NCBI RefSeq assembly: GCF_900109685.1
Contig: NZ_FOBB01000010.1
Location: 124,001 to 188,000 of the forward strand
From: Chitinophaga rupis
GTDB lineage: Bacteria > Bacteroidota > Bacteroidia > Chitinophagales > Chitinophagaceae
Direction: 5' to 3'
DNA: 64,000 nt
How positions within the stretch are numbered: the stretch's first letter is position 1; the number at the start of each line of letters is the position of its first letter. Of this stretch, positions 32,650 through 40,218 are shown piece after piece. The notes below the pieces were generated by a model. It did not search any database. It had not been told where the DNA came from and worked only from the letters and a program-made list of their open reading frames with translations. Position numbers and translations under genes: made by a program.

Positions 32650-34254
32650 ATGAGGATAAGAAAGTATTTCTTAATAGTGACAGGTGGGCTGCTGCTGGTT
32701 GCTGCAGGCTGTAAAAAGCTTGACCTGGGCCCTTCTTACCAGGATACCGACCTTAGTTTCTGGCAAAAGCCGGAAGCGGCGGTGCAAACCCTTAACAACT
32801 GTTATGCAGGCATGTATTCAGACGATTACTTTTTCTTTAATGAAAGCCTGAGCGATAATGCCTTCTGCTCCAGTCCCGTTAACGGCGGCGCAGTGCAGAG
32901 CATTGCTGCCGGCGCGTATGATGGCCGTACCAACCGTGTAGCAGGAGAATGGGCTTTCCATTACGGCGGCATCCGCAACGTCAATAACCTGCTTGCGAAT
33001 ATAGATAAGGTGCCCGGCCTTGCTGCGGACCTGAAGGCCCGCTACCAGGCAGAAGCCCGTTTTATCCGTGCCTTCCACTACTTCCATCTTGTTAACTGGT
33101 ATGGCAATGTACCATTGATAAAAGATGAGATCTCTTACGATGAAAGCTTCAACATAGGCCGCTCACCCAAAGCCGATGTAGTAAGCTATATACTCTCGGA
33201 GCTGGATGAAGTGACGGCCCTGCTGCCGCTGCGGTCAGCATATACAGAAGCAGACAAAGGCCGCATTACCAAAGGCGCCGCAGCAGCGCTTAAAGCCAAG
33301 CTGCTGCTGTATCAAAGCAGGTGGGCAGATGCCGCTGCCGTGCTGGAAGGCATACTGGGCGGCACTTATGGAACGTACACGTTGTACCCCTCCTTCTCCG
33401 GCATCTTTCAGCCTGAGAATGAGAACAACAGCGAAGTAATGCTTGACCTGGAATTTGTACCCGTACAAAGAACACAGTCTATGCAGCGCTTCTTTATTCC
33501 TTTTACAGAAGGTACACTCATCACAGGTATGGCGCCTTCGCAATCCCTGGTAGATGATTTCATTATGGCTAACGGCAAAGGCATCAACGAAACAGGTTCC
33601 GGCTACAATGAGAATACCCCCTTTGCGCAACGCGATCCCCGCCTGGAAGCTACCATCATACATGACGGATCTTCTTTTGTTACCAAACGAGGGGAAACCG
33701 TTACCATACGCACTGCGCCGGGTACGGGAGATAACGCTGTGGATAAAGCAGACGCCTCCCCAACCGGGTACTACTTCCGCAAGTACTACGACCGCACTGC
33801 AGACGGCAATAACAACTCCGGCCTGAATTTGATCCTGCTCCGCTATACAGATGTGCTGCTGATGTATGCAGAAGCCAAGGTCATGCTGAACCAGATGAAT
33901 GAGGATGTATGGGACAAAACCATCAAAGCCATCCGCCAGCGTGCCGGCTTCACTGACCCTGCAGCGCTCAGCTACGCTAATTATGCAGCTATAGGCAATA
34001 CCGCCATGATCAACATGGTGCGCCGGGAACGCAGAAGCGAAATGGCATTGGAAAGCGGCCGGATATTTGACATCCGCCGCTGGAAAACAGCAGAGACGGT
34101 GCTGAACGGCACCCTCTATGGCATGAAGGTAGGTACAAGCAACCTGGCTGTAAACCGCCGTGTGTTTGACGCCGGCAAACATTATCTCTGGCCTGTGCCG
34201 CAGGCGGATATTGAAATGAATAATAACCTGCTGCCGAACAACAGCGGCTGGTGA
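32650..34254 (+). CDS. SusD/RagB-type surface lipoprotein (mannan)
   Basis: A 534-residue lipoprotein from the start at 32650 (M-R-I-R-K-Y-F-L), with the lipobox L-V-A-A-G-C near residue 21. The ATG at 32638 is an alternative start. The TPR-rich SusD N-terminal region and the C-terminal RagB region (R-R-E-R-R-S-E-M-A-L-E, near 460) are visible, with the end P-N-N-S-G-W typical for the family. It forms the lid of the SusC transporter encoded 22 bp upstream and binds the glycan. The SusE-like lipoprotein gene follows. Confidence 0.94.
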   Translation: MRIRKYFLIVTGGLLLVAAGCKKLDLGPSYQDTDLSFWQKPEAAVQTLNNCYAGMYSDDYFFFNESLSDNAFCSSPVNGGAVQSIAAGAYDGRTNRVAGEWAFHYGGIRNVNNLLANIDKVPGLAADLKARYQAEARFIRAFHYFHLVNWYGNVPLIKDEISYDESFNIGRSPKADVVSYILSELDEVTALLPLRSAYTEADKGRITKGAAAALKAKLLLYQSRWADAAAVLEGILGGTYGTYTLYPSFSGIFQPENENNSEVMLDLEFVPVQRTQSMQRFFIPFTEGTLITGMAPSQSLVDDFIMANGKGINETGSGYNENTPFAQRDPRLEATIIHDGSSFVTKRGETVTIRTAPGTGDNAVDKADASPTGYYFRKYYDRTADGNNNSGLNLILLRYTDVLLMYAEAKVMLNQMNEDVWDKTIKAIRQRAGFTDPAALSYANYAAIGNTAMINMVRRERRSEMALESGRIFDIRRWKTAETVLNGTLYGMKVGTSNLAVNRRVFDAGKHYLWPVPQADIEMNNNLLPNNSGW

Positions 34255-34292
34255 TCATCCAACCTATATCAACAATTATCAAATCAACTATC

Positions 34293-35438
34293 ATGACACG
34301 TACTTTAAAATTCAGGATATATACCATTTTCGCCGTACTGGCGGCCCTTGGCGCTTTCTCTTCCTGCGAAAAGGAAAAGGAGCTTAACAGCAACATCTCT
34401 ACCGTAAAGGAACTGTATTACCCGGAGGTGGGCAGGTACTTCAAGCTGCAGCCTGCCACCAATGCGGTAGTGAATTTTGAATGGAGCGCCGCCAGGGCGG
34501 AAGATGGCAGCCTGGTGATGTATGAGGTAGCATTCGATACCATTGGCGGAGATTTTAAACGCCCGGTATACACAGTAGCTTCCAATGGCAACGGTGTGCA
34601 GAACTCCCTTTCACTTTCACACAAGGTGCTGAACAGCATTGCCAGCAAGGCAGGCATTCAGCCCGCTACCTCCGGATCGCTGCAATGGACGGTGATCGCC
34701 AGCAAAGGGCTTAATGAAAAACGCGCAGACTCTACGCGCACGATCGTGATCGAAAGGCCTTCAGGTTTCACTGAAATACCGGCCAACGTGTTCATTACAG
34801 GCGATGCTACGGAAGGTGGCACGGATCTCTCAAAAGCAACTGCCATGAAGCTGGGTGCGGATGGTATCTTCGAGATCTTCACACGCCTGAAGGCCGGCGC
34901 CTTCCATTTCGCAGACCGTAACAGCGGCACGCCTGTTACCTATTCTGTACAGGGTACCCGCCTCCAGGAAGGAGGTGAGAACCAGCAGGCCGCGGAAAAG
35001 CTTTACCGCATACGCCTGGACTTCGCAAACGCAGCTGCTGAAATGATAGAGATCACTGATGCCGGTGTTTTTGCATCCGCCTATAATAAAGTGATCGGCA
35101 AGCTTAGCTACACCGGCAACGGTACATGGACTGCGCAAAATGTTCCCATTGCCTATTATGATTTTGGCAGCTGGAAAGATGACCGTTTCAAGTTCCAGTT
35201 CACCACTGCAGATGCAGGCGGCACAGCCGGCACTATGTATTACGGCAGCGTAAACCAGTCTAACTCAACCCCGCCGGATGCCAATACGCCGGAAGCTTAC
35301 TACCGCATAGTACCGGTGGATAATTCCCAATGGGATTACACCTACAAGTACCCCGGCGGTTCTGACGGCAAAGCCGGCGACTTTACCCTGAAACTGAATG
35401 CCCAGGGAGAATACTCCTATCAACTGACCGTGCATTGA
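34293..35438 (+). CDS. SusE/SusF-like outer-membrane glycan-binding lipoprotein
   Basis: A 381-residue lipoprotein started at 34293; the earlier in-frame ATG overlaps the SusD gene. The signal ends in the lipobox A-F-S-S-C near residue 20. An N-terminal SusE-type Ig-like domain (about 30-145) begins with an F-x-W-x-x-A-x-x-D pattern (N-F-E-W-S-A-A-R-A-E-D). Two further beta-rich domains follow. The position right after SusD is that of SusE/SusF-type surface glycan-binding proteins. It has no catalytic motif. Binding of mannan is inferred from context. Confidence 0.82.
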   Translation: MTRTLKFRIYTIFAVLAALGAFSSCEKEKELNSNISTVKELYYPEVGRYFKLQPATNAVVNFEWSAARAEDGSLVMYEVAFDTIGGDFKRPVYTVASNGNGVQNSLSLSHKVLNSIASKAGIQPATSGSLQWTVIASKGLNEKRADSTRTIVIERPSGFTEIPANVFITGDATEGGTDLSKATAMKLGADGIFEIFTRLKAGAFHFADRNSGTPVTYSVQGTRLQEGGENQQAAEKLYRIRLDFANAAAEMIEITDAGVFASAYNKVIGKLSYTGNGTWTAQNVPIAYYDFGSWKDDRFKFQFTTADAGGTAGTMYYGSVNQSNSTPPDANTPEAYYRIVPVDNSQWDYTYKYPGGSDGKAGDFTLKLNAQGEYSYQLTVH

Positions 35439-35463
35439 TTGCTGAATCATTAAAGAGAATCAC

Positions 35464-36663
35464 ATGAGATCTATCATTTTAAGTATAACGGCCGCAGCGC
35501 TCCTGCTTACAGGATGTTACAAACAGCGGGACGATGTGCCGGTGAAAGTGGGCAGAGATACCACTTCCACCACGCTCACCTACAAGCTGAAGGCACGCCA
35601 GGTCCTCGACGATATTTATAGAAGCTACGGCATCAGCGGTAGTGTGTACGTTAAAGAAAGCTTTCCGGTGCAGCCCGGAGACCCGAAGTATGCCTATCTA
35701 TGGCCCTATTCAGCTATGTTCACCGGGGCTACGCTGTTAAAGCAGCTGGGATATACAGATGAAGTGGCGCAAGGTTATTACACCAGCACCGCCAGCGGCA
35801 TGGAGGGTTATCTTGACGCCAGCCGGACACCCGCTGCCTATCAGTCCGTTCCCGTTAGCGAAGGCAGGGCTGACCGTTTTTATGACGATAACGCCATTAC
35901 CGGGATAGACATGCTTGAAGCCTTTCACGTAACCGGTAATACGCAGCTGCTGCAGAAAGCAAAGCTGTGTTATACCTTCTGCGCTTCTGGCGAAAGCACG
36001 GAAGCTGGTGGCGGATTGTACTGGAACGAAGGGGTGCTTAATAACCCGGACCATCCTGATTACATTAAAGCCACCAACGTAACTGCATTGTCGGCCACAC
36101 TGGCGCTGCAGCTTTACCAGCAGGAGAAAAGTGATGCATACCTGGCATCTGCCACACGCTGGTACAACTGGGTAAAACAAAAAATGCTGGACCCCGTTGA
36201 CAAAGGTTTCTGGAATTCCATCCGGATCAAAGACGGCAGCATTAACTATGCAAAATGGGCATATAACTCCGGCGCCATGATCCAGAATGCAGCGCTGCTG
36301 TATAAGATCACCGGCGACGAAGCATACCTCACTGATGCAAAAACATGGGCGCAGGCTGCATACAACCTGTTCACCTATGAGGCGCCGGGCCTGGGACGGT
36401 TCTATGTTCAGCACGATCCCTGGTTTACGGCGGTACTGCTCAGGGGATACCTTGAGCTGCATGCAATAGACAAGAAAGCAGATTACATTAATACCCTTGT
36501 TGCGAATGTTGATTATGCATGGCAGCATGCAAGAATGCCGCAGACCAACCAGTTCTATGAAGACTGGACAGGATCTGACCTCGGCAGGTATCACTCACTG
36601 CTTACGCAGCTGGCTATGGTAGAGATCTATGCAAGAATATCGATCTGGAAGCATGAACAATAA
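35464..36663 (+). CDS. Endo-alpha-1,6-mannanase, GH76, lipoprotein
   Basis: A 399-residue lipoprotein with lipobox L-L-L-T-G-C (Cys18), so it is probably at the cell surface. The (alpha/alpha)6 GH76 fold shows Y-L-W-P-Y-S-A-M-F (about 78-86) and the paired aspartates Asp141-Asp142 in F-Y-D-D-N-A, the catalytic signature of this family. GH76 enzymes cut alpha-1,6-mannan backbones as in fungal cell walls. It lies 25 bp after the SusE-like gene. A terminator-like hairpin separates it from a second GH76 gene. Confidence 0.93.
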   Translation: MRSIILSITAAALLLTGCYKQRDDVPVKVGRDTTSTTLTYKLKARQVLDDIYRSYGISGSVYVKESFPVQPGDPKYAYLWPYSAMFTGATLLKQLGYTDEVAQGYYTSTASGMEGYLDASRTPAAYQSVPVSEGRADRFYDDNAITGIDMLEAFHVTGNTQLLQKAKLCYTFCASGESTEAGGGLYWNEGVLNNPDHPDYIKATNVTALSATLALQLYQQEKSDAYLASATRWYNWVKQKMLDPVDKGFWNSIRIKDGSINYAKWAYNSGAMIQNAALLYKITGDEAYLTDAKTWAQAAYNLFTYEAPGLGRFYVQHDPWFTAVLLRGYLELHAIDKKADYINTLVANVDYAWQHARMPQTNQFYEDWTGSDLGRYHSLLTQLAMVEIYARISIWKHEQ

Positions 36664-36670
36664 ATAGTGT

Positions 36671-36699
36671 GCATACCGCGGCGCAGGGCCGTGGTATGC
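36671..36699 (+). terminator. Terminator-like hairpin between the two GH76 genes
   Basis: GCATACCGCGGC pairs with GCCGTGGTATGC with one G-T pair, 5-base loop, followed by ATTTT. It starts 7 bp after the first GH76 stop. As the operon seems to continue, it may give partial termination or 3'-end protection. Confidence 0.65.
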
Positions 36700-36714
36700 A
36701 TTTTAACAGATATT

Positions 36715-37884
36715 ATGAAAAGGATCTTTTTCAGCCTGGTATTAGGCGGATGGACAATAACAGCAGCGGCGCAGCAGCTGCAGCCCGCGCAGGAATATGA
36801 GCGCAGGGCAGCAGAAATGTTCCACCGGGTATGGACCTTGTACCGTGTACCGCAACACGGCCTGTTTTCAGAGTATTTTCCGCAGCAACATAAGGATTCA
36901 CTCACTTATATGCAGGATGGAAATGTGCAATCAAAAGAGGTGAGCTATCTGTGGCCGCTCAGCGGTGTGGCTTCCTCCGCCAATATCATGGTACGTATGC
37001 GTGGCCGGAAGGCCGCTTACCTTCCTTATGTAGATTCGGCCATGCAGGCCATGTATCAATACCGCGATACATCCCGCACACCGGCCGGTTACCAGGCTTA
37101 CCCCGCAAAGTTTGAAAAGGTGGACCGCTATTATGACGACAATGGCCTGGTAGCAATAGACTACGCCGAAGCCTATACCAATACCGGCAATCCCCTGTAC
37201 CTGGCCCGCGCAAAAGAAGTGTTCACCTTCATTATGAGTGGCTGGACAAATGTGCTTGATGGCGGCGTTACCTGGCTGGAAGGCCACCATGATCAGAAAC
37301 CTGCCTGCAGCAATGGCATGGCTACACTGGCTGCGCTGAAAATTTACGGGATCACGAAAGAGCCTTATTACCTGCAGCAGGGCATCCGTTTTTATGAGTG
37401 GATGAACCAGCGCCTGCGCGATTCCACCGGGCTGTATGTGAATGATATTAAAACCGTTACCGCCGCCATCAACCCGGTGTATTACACCTATAACTCCGGT
37501 TCCATGCTGGAAGCGGCCATGCTATTATATCATTTTACGAAAGAGCAAAAGTATTACCGGGATGCCAGACAAACTGCGGCAGCTGCCTTCACTTACTTCG
37601 GCCGGCCCGAGAAAGGCCTGCGCAGTGAGTTCTGCGATCTGCCCTGGTTTGCCACGGTACTGTTCCGCGGATATGTGGCGCTTTATGAGGCGGATAAGGA
37701 TCCGCAATATTTGAAAGCAATGATCGCAAGGATAGACCATGCCTGGGATAACCGTGACGGCAATGGCCTGCTTAACCATAACTGGGCAGATGCGCGTGAT
37801 ACCGCCGGCAAGCCGAAATGGCTGCTGGATGAAGCCTGCATTGCAGAATTATATGCCCGTATAGCGCTCCTGGATTTAAGATAG
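36715..37884 (+). CDS. GH76-family alpha-1,6-mannanase, second copy
   Basis: A 389-residue protein from the start at 36715, chosen because it gives a clean signal peptide (ending A-A-A-Q, about residue 19) and lies after the hairpin. It has no lipobox, so a periplasmic location is more likely than for the first GH76. Asp141-Asp142 in Y-Y-D-D-N-G are the expected catalytic pair, and Y-L-W-P-L-S-G-V-A matches the family block near 77-85. The sequence is clearly divergent from its neighbour, which suggests division of labour: surface cutting by the lipoprotein and oligosaccharide cutting here (inference). The MFS gene follows after 5 bp. Confidence 0.92.
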   Translation: MKRIFFSLVLGGWTITAAAQQLQPAQEYERRAAEMFHRVWTLYRVPQHGLFSEYFPQQHKDSLTYMQDGNVQSKEVSYLWPLSGVASSANIMVRMRGRKAAYLPYVDSAMQAMYQYRDTSRTPAGYQAYPAKFEKVDRYYDDNGLVAIDYAEAYTNTGNPLYLARAKEVFTFIMSGWTNVLDGGVTWLEGHHDQKPACSNGMATLAALKIYGITKEPYYLQQGIRFYEWMNQRLRDSTGLYVNDIKTVTAAINPVYYTYNSGSMLEAAMLLYHFTKEQKYYRDARQTAAAAFTYFGRPEKGLRSEFCDLPWFATVLFRGYVALYEADKDPQYLKAMIARIDHAWDNRDGNGLLNHNWADARDTAGKPKWLLDEACIAELYARIALLDLR

Positions 37885-37889
37885 TATTT

Positions 37890-39068
37890 ATGTCACAAAC
37901 AATCAGCAACACATCACAAACCGCTGCCGGATCAAATGTTTTACGGCTGGCGCCTATTCTCTTTGGGTTCTTTATCGTTGGATTTGCAGACGTAGTGGGC
38001 ATTGCCACCAGCTATGTAAAAAAGGATTTTCACCTGTCGGATACGTTGTCGAACATGCTGCCTATGGCGGTTTTTCTCTGGTTCCTGATCTTTTCCGTGC
38101 CCACCGGCATGCTGATGAACAGGATCGGGAGAAAGCGCACAGTGCAGCTTAGCATGGTGATAACGGGCGCCGGGTTGCTGGTACCCATGCTGTCATACAG
38201 CCTGCCGGTGATACTGGCAGCCTTTGCCCTCATTGGCACAGGCAATACGCTCATGCAGGTTTCCCTCAACCCTTTGCTTACGGATGTAGAAGGTAAGGAC
38301 CGGCTTACGAGCAGCTTAACGGCCGGGCAGTTCATCAAAGCAATATCCTCTTTCCTGGGCCCTGTTATAGCCGCTTTTGCCGTTGCGCGGTTCCATCAGT
38401 GGCAATGGCTGTTCCCTGTGTATGCCTGTATTACCCTGCTTTCTTTCCTGTGGCTGAGTGTTACACCTGTATATGAGAACAGCCGTAAAGAAACTACTTC
38501 CACCATCATGAAATGTTTTGCGCTGCTGGGAGATGTAAAAATATTCCTTTACTTCCTGGGCATACTTACGCTGGTGGGTATTGATGTGGGCCTGAATGTT
38601 TCAGCACCCAAGATCCTGATGGAAAGAACAGGAATAGCCTTAGAGCAGGCGGGTTATATAGCCAGCATATACTTTGTGTTCAAAACGGCAGGCGCCTTCC
38701 TGGGGGCCCTACTGCTGGCTAAATGGCCGGCCCGTCTTTTCTACCGTATTTCTGCTTTTGCGGCCGTTGCTGCAATGGTGGTGCTGCTGTTTGCAGCAAA
38801 TGCAGGCCTGATCTATGCGGGGGTTGCGCTGGCCGGTTTTGCCTGTGCAAACATCTTTTCCATATTATTCTCTTTTGCGCTGCAGCGCATGCCTGACCGC
38901 TCCAACGAAGTTTCCGGCCTGCTGATCATGGGGGTTTCCGGCGGAGCTATCTTCCCCTTCCTGATGGGCATAACATCCGATGCCGCAGGGGGGCAGTGGG
39001 GCGCGGTAGTGGTATTACTGCTATGCTGCCTGTACCACTGGTGGCTGGCCACAAAAGAGCGCGGCTGA
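37890..39068 (+). CDS. MFS transporter, probably for mannose
   Basis: A 392-residue inner-membrane protein with about twelve hydrophobic segments. The loop after TM2 has N-R-I-G-R-K-R-T (about 72-79), the major facilitator motif A form. It resembles sugar permeases of the fucose/glucose-galactose type in Bacteroidota. It is the last gene of the mannan operon, 5 bp after GH76, so uptake of released mannose into the cytoplasm for the ROK kinase is expected. A strong hairpin overlaps its stop codon. Confidence 0.88.
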   Translation: MSQTISNTSQTAAGSNVLRLAPILFGFFIVGFADVVGIATSYVKKDFHLSDTLSNMLPMAVFLWFLIFSVPTGMLMNRIGRKRTVQLSMVITGAGLLVPMLSYSLPVILAAFALIGTGNTLMQVSLNPLLTDVEGKDRLTSSLTAGQFIKAISSFLGPVIAAFAVARFHQWQWLFPVYACITLLSFLWLSVTPVYENSRKETTSTIMKCFALLGDVKIFLYFLGILTLVGIDVGLNVSAPKILMERTGIALEQAGYIASIYFVFKTAGAFLGALLLAKWPARLFYRISAFAAVAAMVVLLFAANAGLIYAGVALAGFACANIFSILFSFALQRMPDRSNEVSGLLIMGVSGGAIFPFLMGITSDAAGGQWGAVVVLLLCCLYHWWLATKERG

Positions 39069-39103
39069 TTTTCCGGGACGTAAAAATGCCCGGTAGTCAG
39101 CCG
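39062..39103 (+). terminator. Hairpin terminator at the end of the mannan operon
   Basis: CGGCTGA/TCAGCCG outer pairs and CCGGG/CCCGG inner pairs form a 12-bp interrupted stem whose outer arm includes the MFS stop codon. No T-run follows, but the position and strength suggest transcription end or 3' protection. Confidence 0.6.
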
Positions 39104-39141
39104 TCTGAAACAGCTTACTACACGGGATTAGGCAGGTGCTG

Positions 39142-39498
39142 CTAATTGTAATGCCCCATGGCCTGGAATACCTTCCCCTCCTCATTGAACACAAAAAATT
39201 CCGCCGCTTTCTTTCCCTTCACACTGGTGTAATAAATGATCACTGTATTCATGCAGGATAAAACTTCGTGCAGGTCGAAATGAAGATCAGGATAGTTCAC
39301 CATAGCCTTTTCCCAGTAATTCCGCACGTTTGCCTTTCCTTTCAGGCGGCCATCCGGGCTGATGCCCATCTGTTGTATAAAGGGGCTGCTCATTTCAAAG
39401 TCTTCCGTATAATGTGCGAGTACTGCATCCAGGTCGTGCGCGTTCCATGCAGCTACCCATTCGTCCGCAAAATGCAGGGCTTGTTCACGTGAGATCAT
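39142..39498 (-). CDS. NTF2-like / SnoaL-type small protein
   Basis: A 118-residue protein from the start at 39498; a longer in-frame start would nearly overlap the AraC gene. It has the cone fold signature W-V-A-A-W-N-A-H-D-L-D-A-V-L-A-H-Y (about 13-29) and a late F-F-V-F-N-E-E-G-K-V strand. Family members have many roles, including isomerases and stress-related binding proteins, and the function here is unknown. It follows the AraC regulator by 56 bp and converges with the mannan operon. Confidence 0.8.
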   Translation of the reverse strand: MISREQALHFADEWVAAWNAHDLDAVLAHYTEDFEMSSPFIQQMGISPDGRLKGKANVRNYWEKAMVNYPDLHFDLHEVLSCMNTVIIYYTSVKGKKAAEFFVFNEEGKVFQAMGHYN

Positions 39499-39554
39499 AT
39501 TCTTTTTTTTAATAAAGGTAGGTCGCAGGAATATGAAGGAATAAGACAAAAAGG

Positions 39555-40160
39555 TCAAATTGCTGCCTGCCCCGGTGTATGGCCAAAGGCCTGTTTGTAC
39601 CTGCGGATAAAGTAAGATACATCCTCAAACCCGCTGTTATAGCAGGCTTCCTTCACGGATAAACGCTTGTGCTGCAGCAGGTATTTTGCCTGCTGTAAAC
39701 GTTTTTCGATCATCCATTGACCGGGACTGCAGCCTACTTCCTTTTTGAACCACCGTTTAAAGGTGCTCAGACTCATGTTATGCATGCCGGCGTAATATTG
39801 CAGCTGCATACGGTCTGCAATGTGGCAGGCCATAGGACTGAGCAAGGTATCTGCATCGCCCAGCAACAGGTTCAGGCTTACGAAAGGTTCCCGCTTCACG
39901 CGGATGTCAGAATATAAAATGGAATTTTTCGGAACCAAAAGCGTATCACCGGCTTTCATATCATAACACTCACCGTTAAGGAAAATCACTTTCCGCCCTT
40001 CGCGTACATACGTAAGCGTGGTATAAGGTATGAAGAACGCATCTTCGGATGAGCGGCGGTACTGGCAGAATGCCATTTTCATGGCGCCATCTGCATACAG
40101 CAGCTCTACTTTTGCCTTGTGCTGGTTGAAATTTTCATACAGCCGGATCATAGGCTCCAA
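39555..40160 (-). CDS. AraC-family transcriptional regulator, short form
   Basis: A 201-residue protein. Residues 10-105 form a cupin-like sensing domain (F-I-P-Y-T-T-L-T-Y-V-R-E-G near 43-55, D-M-K-A-G-D-T-L near 67-74). Two helix-turn-helix motifs lie in about 110-198: S-L-S-T-F-K-R-W-F-K-K and the second with G-F-E-D-V-S-Y-F-I-R-R-Y-K. It is shorter than most AraC proteins (about 270-300), with a reduced linker. It lies downstream of the large GH29 gene and upstream of the NTF2-like gene, all on the minus strand. Control of the GH2-GH42-GH39-GH29 group is possible, but nothing in the sequence proves it. Confidence 0.87.
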   Translation of the reverse strand: MEPMIRLYENFNQHKAKVELLYADGAMKMAFCQYRRSSEDAFFIPYTTLTYVREGRKVIFLNGECYDMKAGDTLLVPKNSILYSDIRVKREPFVSLNLLLGDADTLLSPMACHIADRMQLQYYAGMHNMSLSTFKRWFKKEVGCSPGQWMIEKRLQQAKYLLQHKRLSVKEACYNSGFEDVSYFIRRYKQAFGHTPGQAAI

Positions 40161-40218
40161 ATTACAAAGTCTAGGTGGTTTTCTATGCTCCGGCCTATAT
40201 TTATTTAAAAAGCTGAAG

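Noticed and set aside
33235..34182. 315-codon minus-strand frame inside SusD
   Set aside because: Antisense shadow of a well-supported SusD gene with no recognisable domain.
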